From JBQTII01 sp052387905 (lineage in GTDB: Bacteria > Actinomycetota > Actinomycetes > Sporichthyales > Sporichthyaceae): a DNA stretch of 35,881 nucleotides. The stretch's first letter is position 1; every line of letters starts with the position of its first letter. The DNA lies in the NCBI GenBank assembly GCA_052387905.1, contig JBQTIR010000044.1, forward strand, positions 1 to 35,881. Reading direction: 5' to 3'. The notes under the pieces were generated by a model that did no database searches, was not told the origin of the DNA, and saw only the letters and a list, made by a program, of their open reading frames with translations. This document shows, one piece after another, positions 6,803 to 14,892 of the stretch. The translations under genes and the position numbers were made by a program.

Positions 6803-9472
6803 ATGGACGGCGTACGCAACGATCTGGACGCGGTGGATTGGGCGTCCACGCCCTTGGGCTGCCCGAAGACCTGGCCGCAGAGCCTGCGCACCACCGTGGA
6901 CATCATGCTCGGCTCCCGCTTCGCCATGTGGATGGCGTGGGGCCCGGATCTCAGCTTCTTCTGCAACGACGCCTACCGCCGCGACACCCTCGGCAAGAAG
7001 TACCCGTGGGCGTTGGGCCGCCCGGCCCGCGAGGTCTGGGCGGAAATCTGGGATGAGATCGGGCCGAGGATCGATCGCGTGCTGGCGACCGGGGTCGCCA
7101 CCTGGGACGAGGGTCTGCTGCTGTACCTGGAGCGCGCCGGCTACCCGGAGGAGACCTACCACACGTTCTCCTACAGCCCGCTGGCCGATGACCAGGGCAA
7201 CACCGCCGGCATGTTGTGCGTCGTCAGCGAGGACACCGATCGGGTGATCGGGGCGCGGCGGATGGCGACGTTGCGTGACCTCGCGGCGGCGACCGCTTCT
7301 GCACTCACCGTGGAGGAGTGCTTCGCGCAAGCGTGCGACGAGCTCGGGCGCAATCGGCGCGACATCCCGTTCTCGCTCTTCTACGCCCGCCCCGACGCCG
7401 CGCTGGCCGCAGTCGATGACCTGCGGTGGGAGCAGGCCGCGAAGGCCGAGCTGGCGTGCGCGGTGGGGCTGGACGCCGACCACCCGGCCGTGTTCGAGAC
7501 GGTCGCCATCGACGATGCCCGCGCCCGCTGGCCGTTGTCGGGCACCGAGGCACTGGTCGATCTCGGGGACTTCCCGGCGCTGCCCGCCGGCGAACTGCCG
7601 GAGTCGCCGGCCGACGCGCTGGTATTGCCCCTGCGCACCGCGCCTCACCGCACGCCGTACGGCTGGCTGATCATCGGACTCAACCGCTTCCGGCCCCTGG
7701 ACGAGGACTACCGCGCCTTCATCGACCTGGTCGTGGGCGAGATCAACGCCGCGATCACCGCCGCCGGTGTGGTGGAGGGGGCCCGGCGCCGCGCGGCGGA
7801 GCTGGCCGAACTCGACGCCGCCAAGACGCGCTTCTTCACCAACATCAGCCATGAGCTGCGCACACCGCTCACGCTCATCCTCGGCCCCACCGCCGACCTG
7901 CTGGCCGACCGCGCTCAGCCGTTGGCCGAGCGCCAGCGCAAGCGCGCCGAGATGGCACTGCGCAACGGTGAGCGCCTGCTCGGCCTGGTCAACACCCTGC
8001 TGGACTTCTCCCGGATCCAGGCCGGGCGCGCGCACTGCCGGCGCCAGAGCACCGACCTGGCGCAGTACACCGCGGAGCTGGCGGCGATGTTCGAGTCGGT
8101 GACCACCTCCGCCGGGCTCACGCTCACCGTCGCGACGACGCCGCTGTCCACCCAGGCCAGCGTCGACCGTGAAATGTGGACCAAGATCGTGCTCAACCTG
8201 CTCTCCAACGCCCTGAAGTTCACCTTCGAGGGCGGCATCACCGTCGAGCTGCGCGAGCTGGGTGACCCGCCCGCGCAGGACGGCGACGGTGCGCGGCCGT
8301 GGGTGGAGTTGGTCGTGCGCGACACCGGGATCGGGATCGCGCCGGAGGATCAGCAGCATCTGTTCGAACGCTTCCACCGGGTCGCGGGCGCCCGCTCGCG
8401 CACCCATGAGGGCAGCGGCATCGGCCTTGCCCTGGTCGCCGAGCTCGCCGCTCTGCACGGCGGAGTCGTGGAGATGGCGAGCACGCCCGGTGTGGGCAGC
8501 AGCTTCTTCGTCCGTATCCCGGCCACCGCCGCCGGCGCGGCGTCCGAGGCCGAGCCGGACGGTTCCGCGGATGGCCACGACGGCGAGTCCGGCGTGCGCA
8601 CCGCGCAGCATTTCGTCGAGGAGGCCGCGCGCTGGGTGAGCGACACGCAGGCGGCCGTCGCGAACCAGGCGCCGCCACCTTCCGACGGCGCCGTCGAGCC
8701 AGGCCGGGAACGGATCCTCGTCGTCGACGACAACGCCGACATGCGAACCTTCCTGGTCAGCCTGCTCGGCGACCACTACGAGGTCGACATCGCGGTCGAC
8801 GGCGTCCAGGCCCTGGCCCGGGCCCGCACCGAGCTGCCCGACGTCGTGCTGACCGATGTGATGATGCCCAACCTCGACGGCTTCGGTCTGCTCCGCGAGA
8901 TGGCGGCCGACCCGGCGCTGCGTGACGTTCCGGTGATCATGGTCTCGGCCCGTGCCGGCGAGGAGGGCGTGAGCCGCGGCCTGGAGGCCGGCGCCACCGA
9001 TTACGTGCTCAAGCCGTTCTCCGCCCGGGAACTGCTGGCTCGGGTGCGGGCCACCCTCGAACTGGATCGGGCCCGCCGGGAGAGCGCCCGGACCGCACCG
9101 CAGACCGAGCTGCTCGAGCGGGGCCAGCAGTGCGCCCGGATCGGTTTCTGGAGCGTGGATATCGCCACCGGGGCGACCAGTGCCAGCTCCGGGTTGATCT
9201 CCATGATGGGCATGCCCGCGGAGGAGATCACCGCGCTGGGTTTCGAACAGGCGGTCCAGGCGACGGTGCATCCCGAGGATCAGCATCTGGTCTTCGACGC
9301 GGTCGAAGCCGGGATGCGCGGGGAGCCGGTCGTCTACACCATCCGGCTGGTACCGCCCGGCGGCGGCGACGTACGCGTATGTGAGGTGCTGGCCGAGGTG
9401 GAGTTCGTGGATGGCGCCCCGTCGGTCATCCGCGGCTTCACCCAGGACGTGACCCACCGCGCGCGGGCCTGA
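6803..9472 (+). CDS. Hybrid histidine kinase: PAS-GAF-HisKA-HATPase-REC-PAS
   Basis: This 889-residue soluble sensor kinase has no membrane segments. An N-terminal PAS-like domain opens with the DWASTPLG motif and WDEIGPRIDRVLATG (1-150). A GAF-like region (155-320) follows, then HisKA with phospho-acceptor His350 (ISHELRTPLTL). The HATPase has N box (LLSNALKFT), G1 (DTGIGIAPED) and G2 (GSGIGLALV). A receiver domain (about 636-755; VVDDN, LTDVMMPNLDG, YVLKPF) and a C-terminal PAS domain (770-889) complete it. Receiver and PAS placed after the kinase core is unusual for PAS. GGGG lies 4 nt before the ATG. It converges with a paralogous kinase, with 30 bp between stops. No DNA-binding output is present, so it must signal to a partner such as the receivers next door. 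Confidence 0.9.
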   Translation: MDGVRNDLDAVDWASTPLGCPKTWPQSLRTTVDIMLGSRFAMWMAWGPDLSFFCNDAYRRDTLGKKYPWALGRPAREVWAEIWDEIGPRIDRVLATGVATWDEGLLLYLERAGYPEETYHTFSYSPLADDQGNTAGMLCVVSEDTDRVIGARRMATLRDLAAATASALTVEECFAQACDELGRNRRDIPFSLFYARPDAALAAVDDLRWEQAAKAELACAVGLDADHPAVFETVAIDDARARWPLSGTEALVDLGDFPALPAGELPESPADALVLPLRTAPHRTPYGWLIIGLNRFRPLDEDYRAFIDLVVGEINAAITAAGVVEGARRRAAELAELDAAKTRFFTNISHELRTPLTLILGPTADLLADRAQPLAERQRKRAEMALRNGERLLGLVNTLLDFSRIQAGRAHCRRQSTDLAQYTAELAAMFESVTTSAGLTLTVATTPLSTQASVDREMWTKIVLNLLSNALKFTFEGGITVELRELGDPPAQDGDGARPWVELVVRDTGIGIAPEDQQHLFERFHRVAGARSRTHEGSGIGLALVAELAALHGGVVEMASTPGVGSSFFVRIPATAAGAASEAEPDGSADGHDGESGVRTAQHFVEEAARWVSDTQAAVANQAPPPSDGAVEPGRERILVVDDNADMRTFLVSLLGDHYEVDIAVDGVQALARARTELPDVVLTDVMMPNLDGFGLLREMAADPALRDVPVIMVSARAGEEGVSRGLEAGATDYVLKPFSARELLARVRATLELDRARRESARTAPQTELLERGQQCARIGFWSVDIATGATSASSGLISMMGMPAEEITALGFEQAVQATVHPEDQHLVFDAVEAGMRGEPVVYTIRLVPPGGGDVRVCEVLAEVEFVDGAPSVIRGFTQDVTHRARA

Positions 9473-9502
9473 GCGCGGTTCGCGTCGACCTGCAGAGCGG
9501 AC

Positions 9503-11653
9503 TCAGTCGGGCGGATCCGGCAACAACTTGATGAAGGCCGCCAGCACCGTCGAGCCGTCGACCGGGGACCGCGAGGGCGCGCCGATGGCCCGCACCCAGA
9601 CCCGGTGCCCATCCCGGTGCCGCAGCGGGACGTCGGAGATGGTGCCCTCACGCTCCAGCCAGCGCAGCGCCGCGTCCTCACACAGCGCCAGCCCGACCGG
9701 GTCCTGCTCCTCGGTGGGGAACCACGGGTAGGGCGGCGGGTACGGCACCCCCTCGGGTCCGAAACCGGTGATCCGGGCCCAGGCCTCGTTGACCTCGACC
9801 ACCTGGCCGTTCGCGTCCCCGACCGCGACCCCGTCGGAGAGGAAGTCCAGCACCACCGGACGCCAGCCGAGTTCGCTTTCCCGGGCACGCGAGCGCGCGA
9901 GCGCGTTCGACAGCCGCGCGATCAAATCGCTCGCGGTGAACGGCTTACTGACGAAGTCATCAGCGCCGGAGCGCAGCGCGGCCGCGCTCGCGTCATCACC
10001 CGCGCGGGCGGAGAGCATGACCACGGGTACCCCGCGCAGCAGCGGGTCCTCCTTCAGCGCCGCGATCAGGGCGGCTCCGTCCATGTTCGGCATCATCACG
10101 TCGGCCAGCAAGACCTCGGGCGGGTGCTCGCGGGCCAACTCGAGAGCCTGGGCACCGTCGACGGCGAACCTGACCTGGAAGTGTTCGCGCAGCACATCAG
10201 CGAGATAGCCGCGCATGTCGGCCCCGTCCTCGGCGACCAGCAACCTGGGCAGGTCGTCCCGGCCGGGGTCCGCAGTCTCGAGCTGCCGCGTGGACCAGCC
10301 GGCGGCCTCCTGCAGGTAGGGCTCGGCCGCCCGGGCGGGGTCCGCCACGTGCGGGGTGCGCCGGGCGGCGGCCACCCGGCCGTAGGGCACGCGCACGACG
10401 AACGTCGACCCGCGCCCCGGCGTGGAGGTCACCGACACCTTCCCGCCGTGCAGGCGGGTCAGTTCGGCGACCAGCGCCAGCCCGATTCCGCTGCCCTCCA
10501 CCGATCGCCCGCCGCTGTGCCGGGCCCGGTAGAAGCGCTCGAACAGGCGCGGCAGATCCACGGGAGCGATCCCGATCCCGGAGTCGCTCACCGTCAGTTC
10601 GACCGCGTCGCCGACATCACCCAGGCTCAACGTGATGCGCCCGGACAGGGTGTACTTCAGCGCGTTGGACAGCAGGTTGAGCACGATGCGGTCCCACATG
10701 TCGGGATCGAGCAGAACCGGGCGTGGCAGGCGGTTCACCACGACGTTGAAGCTCAGCCCAGCGGCGGCGATCGCCGGGCGGAAGCTCTCGGCCAGGGCGC
10801 TGGTGACGCCGGGCAGGTCGACGGCGACGACGTCCGGGGTCAGCCGCCCGGCCTCGATCCGCGCGAAATCGAGCATGCCGCGGACCAGCTCCGACAGTCG
10901 CCCGGCGTTGCGGGCCACGATCTGCAGGAACTCGCGTTGGTCGGCGTTGATCGGCCCCCTGCGCTCCGCGAGCAGGTCGGCCACCGGGGCAGCAATCAAC
11001 GTGAGCGGGGTGCGCAGTTCGTGGGAGATATCGGAGAAGAACACGGTCTTGGCCGCATCGAGCTCGGTCAGTTCCCTGGCGCGGGCCTGCGCGAGGTCGA
11101 GCTTCTGCGCGGCGCGCATCGCCACCGTGGTCTCGACGCTGGCGGACATCACCCCGGCCACCGTGCCGTCCGGATCGAAGATCGGCGAGTTGGAGTAGGT
11201 GAAGAAGGCCTCCTCGGCGAAGCCGTGGCGCTCGATGATCAAGCGCTGGTCGGAGAACCAGGTGCCACGACCGCTCTGGCGCACCCCCCGCAGCATCGGA
11301 CCGATCTCATCCCAGATCTCCGGCCAGACCTCTTCGCCGCGGCGCCCGAGCGAGGCCGGATGCTTGATCCCGAGCAGGGGCAGGTTGGCGTCGTTGTAGA
11401 TGACCACCAGCTCCGCGCCCCACCACAGCGCCATCGGATGACGGGAGGCGAGGCACATCGCCACCGCGCTGCGCAGCCCGGGCGACCACCGCTCGATCGG
11501 ACCGAGCGGGCTCGCGGCCCAGTCGTGGGTGAGCACGAGCCGGCCCATGTCCCCGGCGTCGGCCAGCTGAGTCGTCAGCCAGTCATGTCCTGCCGGAGAA
11601 TACGAGAGTCCCGTTGGGGTGCCGGGGTCCTGGGCACCGTGCATGTCATCCAC
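9503..11653 (-). CDS. Hybrid histidine kinase: PAS-HisKA-HATPase-REC-PAS
   Basis: At 716 residues this is a paralogue of the kinase at 6803-9472. The N-terminal PAS (40-190) again has DWAASPLGPIERW and PEIWDEIGPMLRGVRQSG. HisKA carries His211 (ISHELRTPLTL). The HATPase has LLSNALKYT, DSGIGIAP and GSGIGLAL. The receiver (about 467-585) has LLVAEDG, LADVMMPNMDG and FVSKPF, and the C-terminal PAS has VVEVNEAWARITGFG. It lacks the GAF domain of its paralogue. ATG codons at 11653 and 11644 are both possible starts. It is probably cytoplasmic. It lies downstream of the kinase/ANTAR gene on the same strand across an 86-bp gap. I read no SigB-type promoter for it. The ligand is unknown. Confidence 0.9.
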   Translation of the reverse strand: MDDMHGAQDPGTPTGLSYSPAGHDWLTTQLADAGDMGRLVLTHDWAASPLGPIERWSPGLRSAVAMCLASRHPMALWWGAELVVIYNDANLPLLGIKHPASLGRRGEEVWPEIWDEIGPMLRGVRQSGRGTWFSDQRLIIERHGFAEEAFFTYSNSPIFDPDGTVAGVMSASVETTVAMRAAQKLDLAQARARELTELDAAKTVFFSDISHELRTPLTLIAAPVADLLAERRGPINADQREFLQIVARNAGRLSELVRGMLDFARIEAGRLTPDVVAVDLPGVTSALAESFRPAIAAAGLSFNVVVNRLPRPVLLDPDMWDRIVLNLLSNALKYTLSGRITLSLGDVGDAVELTVSDSGIGIAPVDLPRLFERFYRARHSGGRSVEGSGIGLALVAELTRLHGGKVSVTSTPGRGSTFVVRVPYGRVAAARRTPHVADPARAAEPYLQEAAGWSTRQLETADPGRDDLPRLLVAEDGADMRGYLADVLREHFQVRFAVDGAQALELAREHPPEVLLADVMMPNMDGAALIAALKEDPLLRGVPVVMLSARAGDDASAAALRSGADDFVSKPFTASDLIARLSNALARSRARESELGWRPVVLDFLSDGVAVGDANGQVVEVNEAWARITGFGPEGVPYPPPYPWFPTEEQDPVGLALCEDAALRWLEREGTISDVPLRHRDGHRVWVRAIGAPSRSPVDGSTVLAAFIKLLPDPPD

Positions 11654-11739
11654 CCAGCGTCGACGCCCCGCGCTCTGAGGCGTGCGCCAGGCCGGGTAGC
11701 CGGGCGCTCGCAGAGCATAGCCCCCTTACCTTGTGGGGC

Positions 11740-14388
11740 CTAAGGCTCTTCCCCGGTATCCACCAGGCGCTCCGCCAGGTCTCGCATCTTCACGTTGCGC
11801 CGGTTGGAGGCCTCGCGCAGCCGGTCGAAGGCGGCCTGGTGGGTGAGCCGGTGGCGCTCGATCAGGATCCCTACGGCCTGCGCCACCGCGCGCTGGCCGT
11901 CGAGAGCGTTGCGCAGGTGTTCCTCGGTGTGGGTGTGCGAGCTTTCCCGGATGGCCCGGTCCTTGGCGGTGGCCAGCATGTCGCCGAGCATCCCGGCCAG
12001 CACGCGCTCGTCGGCGCTGACCCGGCGCGGGGCCGGGAAGTGAACCCACACGCCGTAGAGGGCACTCGGGGTCTGCGCGTGCAGCAGGATCCCCGGCAGC
12101 AGGTCGTCGGGCTGGGGCTCATCGTGAGTGCGGGCCCAGGAGATCGCGGCGGCCACCTCCGGCGGCAGGTCCTCGCTGGGGTGCGCCCCTGCGGCGCTGA
12201 TCACGCATTCCGGCAGCGCCGCCGTACCCGGGTCTTCGAACAGCACGGCAGCACCGGAGAACACCGCACCGAACCCGAGCACGGAGGCGGCCTGCAACTC
12301 CGACAGGTCGATCTGGTGCACCAATTCCGAGGTGAGCTGGGAGGCGGCATCACGACGCTGGCGACCGCTGCGTTCCCGGGTGACATCACGGGCGGAGGCC
12401 GTCATCAACGTCGGCCCGCTCGGGTCTTCGATGGTCGCGATCGAACCGGCCACCCAGATCGGACGGCCGTCGCGGTGCACGAACAACGTCTCGAAATCAC
12501 CGCCGCCGGCGGCGAAGATCGCGGCGCTGGCCGCATCCAGCATCGCGCGCTCGACGGGGAAGACGTCCGGATCGGGCCACCACGGATGCGGGACCGGATA
12601 AGGCAATCCGGCGCGGTCATAGCCGGTGATCTGTGCGAAGGCAGTGTTCATGTCGAGGATGGTGCCGTCGGCATCGGCGATCACCACACCCTCGGTCAAC
12701 GAGGCCAGCATCGCGTTGCGCCAGGCCAGGTCGCGGGTGCGCTCACGGGAGCGCTCCAGGTTCGCCTCGATGCGGGCGATCAGGTCGTTGCTGGAGAACG
12801 GCTTGACGATGTAGTCGTCGGCCCCGGCCGCCAGCCCCTCGACCGCCGCCTCCTCGCCGGCCCGCGCCGAGAGCAGGATCACCGGCACGGTGCGCAGGCC
12901 GGGGTCGTTGCGGATCTCCGTGAGCAGGGCGAAGCCGTCGATGCCGGGCATCATGACGTCGGAGAGCACCAGGTCCGGCGTCGCGCGCCGGGCCGCGAAC
13001 AGCGCCGCCTCACCGTTGGCCACCGCCTCGACGTCGAAGTCGACGGACAGCACGTCGCACAGGTACAGCCGCATGTCGGCGTTGTCCTCGGCGACCAGCA
13101 CCCGCGCCCGGCCGGGCCGGGCCGCGCGCATCTGCACGGGCTCCTCGTCCCAGGACAGCACCTCCCGGCGGGCGCTCTCGCCCGCGTCCGGTGCGCCCGA
13201 GCCCGCGTCCGCGTCCACCGGCGCGCTCGCCGGGCGCGCCGCGTCCTCGCCGAACGGGATCCGGACGGTGAAGGCCGAACCCTTACCCAGGGTCGAGCTC
13301 ACCTCGATGCTCCCGCCGATCAGCTTCAGCGTCTGGGAGACGATCGCCAGCCCGATCCCCGCCCCCTCCTGGCTGCGTCCGCCGCTCTCGCGGAAGGTGG
13401 CAAAGCGCTGGAACAGCCGGGGCAGGTCCGCCTCGTCGATACCGATGCCGGTGTCCTCGACGAGGAGTTCAACGCCGTCAGCCGTCTCGCTCAGGCGAAC
13501 CCTGATCTCGCCGTCGAGGGTGTACTTCACCGCGTTGCTCAACAAATTGAGCACGATCCGCGACCACATGTCCGGGTCCACGAACACCGGCCGGGACAAC
13601 GGCGGGGTCGAGATGTCGAACGCCAGTCCGGCCTGCTCGACGGCGGGCGCGAAGTTGGTCGCCAGCGCAGCCGTGGTCCGGGCGAGGTCGACGGCGACGA
13701 GCTGCGGGATGACGCTGCCCGCCTCCAACCGGGCGAAGTTCAGCATCCCGTCGACCAGGGTGAGGAGCCGGTCGGTACCGCGGTGCGCCAGTTCGACGAA
13801 GTCGCGCTGATTGTCGGTCAATTTGCCGGCCGCACCGGCGAGCAGGTCCGCCAGCGGTGCGCTGATCAAGGTCAGCGGGGTCCGCAGTTCGTTGCTGACG
13901 TCGGCGAGGAACTCACTCTTGGCCTTGTCCAGATCGGCCAGTACCTCGGCGCGCGCCGCCAGGCCGCGGGCGGTGTCCTGGGCTCGCTTGCGCTCCACGG
14001 CGTAGCGGATGGCCCGCGCCAGCAGCTGCGGCTCGATCTGCCCCTTCTGCAGGTACTCCTGGGCCCCGCGGCCGACCGCAGCCAGCCCGCGTTCCTCGTC
14101 GACCAGGCCGGTCAGCACGATCACCGCTGCCCGGGGACAGCGCTCCAGGATGGCGTCCAGACCGCTGAAACCCACGGCGTCGGGTAGGCCGAGGTCGAGC
14201 AGGACACAGTCGGTGTCGGGGGAGATCAGCTCCCGCGCCGCGGCGATCGTCTTCGCCCACCTCAACTCGACCCCACCGGCGGCCTCGGACAGGTACTCCT
14301 GGACCAGGAAGGCGTCGCCGTCGTCGTCCTCGATCAGCACGACCTGAAGGGCGGGACCCGACCGATCGATGGCGCCGGGCACGGTCAC
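11740..14388 (-). CDS. REC-(His-less) kinase-REC-PAS-ANTAR hybrid signalling protein
   Basis: At 882 residues, the order is receiver 1 (14-130; Asp65 in VLLDLGLPD), HisKA-like (155-220), HATPase (LLSNAVKYT, DTGIGIDEAD, GAGIGLAI), receiver 2 (424-545; LSDVMMPGIDG, IVKPF), PAS (555-675), a GAF-like stretch, and a C-terminal ANTAR RNA-binding domain (about 820-878; AVAQAVGILIERHRLT then NRRNVKMRDLAERLV). In the HisKA motif the phospho-accepting His is Asn166 (VSNELRTPLTL; AAC codon at 13893-13891), while both neighbouring paralogues keep His. It should not autophosphorylate in the usual way. It may bind ATP and relay signals through its receivers to ANTAR antitermination, which is inference. Upstream on the same strand lies the Rcp1-type receiver gene. 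Confidence 0.9.
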   Translation of the reverse strand: MTVPGAIDRSGPALQVVLIEDDDGDAFLVQEYLSEAAGGVELRWAKTIAAARELISPDTDCVLLDLGLPDAVGFSGLDAILERCPRAAVIVLTGLVDEERGLAAVGRGAQEYLQKGQIEPQLLARAIRYAVERKRAQDTARGLAARAEVLADLDKAKSEFLADVSNELRTPLTLISAPLADLLAGAAGKLTDNQRDFVELAHRGTDRLLTLVDGMLNFARLEAGSVIPQLVAVDLARTTAALATNFAPAVEQAGLAFDISTPPLSRPVFVDPDMWSRIVLNLLSNAVKYTLDGEIRVRLSETADGVELLVEDTGIGIDEADLPRLFQRFATFRESGGRSQEGAGIGLAIVSQTLKLIGGSIEVSSTLGKGSAFTVRIPFGEDAARPASAPVDADAGSGAPDAGESARREVLSWDEEPVQMRAARPGRARVLVAEDNADMRLYLCDVLSVDFDVEAVANGEAALFAARRATPDLVLSDVMMPGIDGFALLTEIRNDPGLRTVPVILLSARAGEEAAVEGLAAGADDYIVKPFSSNDLIARIEANLERSRERTRDLAWRNAMLASLTEGVVIADADGTILDMNTAFAQITGYDRAGLPYPVPHPWWPDPDVFPVERAMLDAASAAIFAAGGGDFETLFVHRDGRPIWVAGSIATIEDPSGPTLMTASARDVTRERSGRQRRDAASQLTSELVHQIDLSELQAASVLGFGAVFSGAAVLFEDPGTAALPECVISAAGAHPSEDLPPEVAAAISWARTHDEPQPDDLLPGILLHAQTPSALYGVWVHFPAPRRVSADERVLAGMLGDMLATAKDRAIRESSHTHTEEHLRNALDGQRAVAQAVGILIERHRLTHQAAFDRLREASNRRNVKMRDLAERLVDTGEEP

Positions 14389-14457
14389 CTCACTCTCGAG
14401 ATCGAACGACGCAGGAAGGCAACGCTACCGGGGGTTCGACCCCGTGATCGTGGCAGT

Positions 14458-14892
14458 CTACGGACGCGGCAAGGTCACGATCGCGACGAAGAAATGATCA
14501 ATCTGGCGGACCACGTCGATGAACTGGTCCAGGTCGACCGGCTTGGTGACATAAGCGCTTGCGTGCAACCGGTAGCTGCCCATGACGTCGGCTTCCGCCG
14601 CCGAGGTGGTGAGGACCACGACCGGGATGTGGCTCAGGGTCTCGTCACCCTTGATCTCGGCGAGCACCTCCCGCCCGTCCTTGCGCGGGAGGTTGAGGTC
14701 GAGCAGCACGAGGTCCGGGGTCGGCGCGCCCGCATACTCGCCTTCCTTGCGCAGGTAGGCCATTGCCTCGGCGCCGTCGTTGACCACCGTGAGGTTGTTG
14801 GCCACCCGGTTGTCCTTGAGCGCCTCGCGGGTCAGCAGCACGTCACCCGGGTCGTCCTCGACGAGCAGGATCTCGATGATCTGCGCGATCAT
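14458..14892 (-). CDS. Single-domain response regulator, Rcp1 type
   Basis: This protein of 144 residues is a stand-alone receiver. Phosphorylation-site residues are visible: acidic pair in LLVEDDPGDVLLTREAL, acceptor Asp in LVLLDLNLPRKDGREVL, Thr in VVVLTTS and Lys in YVTKPVDL. Wording and length match the Rcp1-like receivers that pair with phytochrome-type kinases. Its ATG overlaps the stop of the CHASE3 kinase (ATGA), so that kinase is the probable phosphate donor. It has no output domain and may pass phosphate on or act by binding partners. The next gene on this strand is the kinase/ANTAR hybrid with two receivers, so a multi-step relay is plausible but inferred. Confidence 0.92.
   Translation of the reverse strand: MIAQIIEILLVEDDPGDVLLTREALKDNRVANNLTVVNDGAEAMAYLRKEGEYAGAPTPDLVLLDLNLPRKDGREVLAEIKGDETLSHIPVVVLTTSAAEADVMGSYRLHASAYVTKPVDLDQFIDVVRQIDHFFVAIVTLPRP

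Noticed and set aside
11694..11699. Plus-strand GGGTAG hexamer in the gap between two kinase genes
   Set aside because: Both flanking genes point the other way and no plus-strand gene follows.
11614..14187. Very long plus-strand open frame (over 850 codons) opposite the ANTAR hybrid kinase
   Set aside because: It is antisense to a clear multi-domain protein, is Arg/Gly/His-rich and has no recognisable domains; an effect of high GC. The same holds for the long frames opposite catalase and the first hybrid kinase.
14429..14444. tRNA-like T-arm (GGGGTTCGACCCC) between the receiver and hybrid-kinase genes
   Set aside because: Only a 5-bp stem with a 6-nt loop; no acceptor, D or anticodon arms can be folded around it. 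At most it is a weak hairpin.
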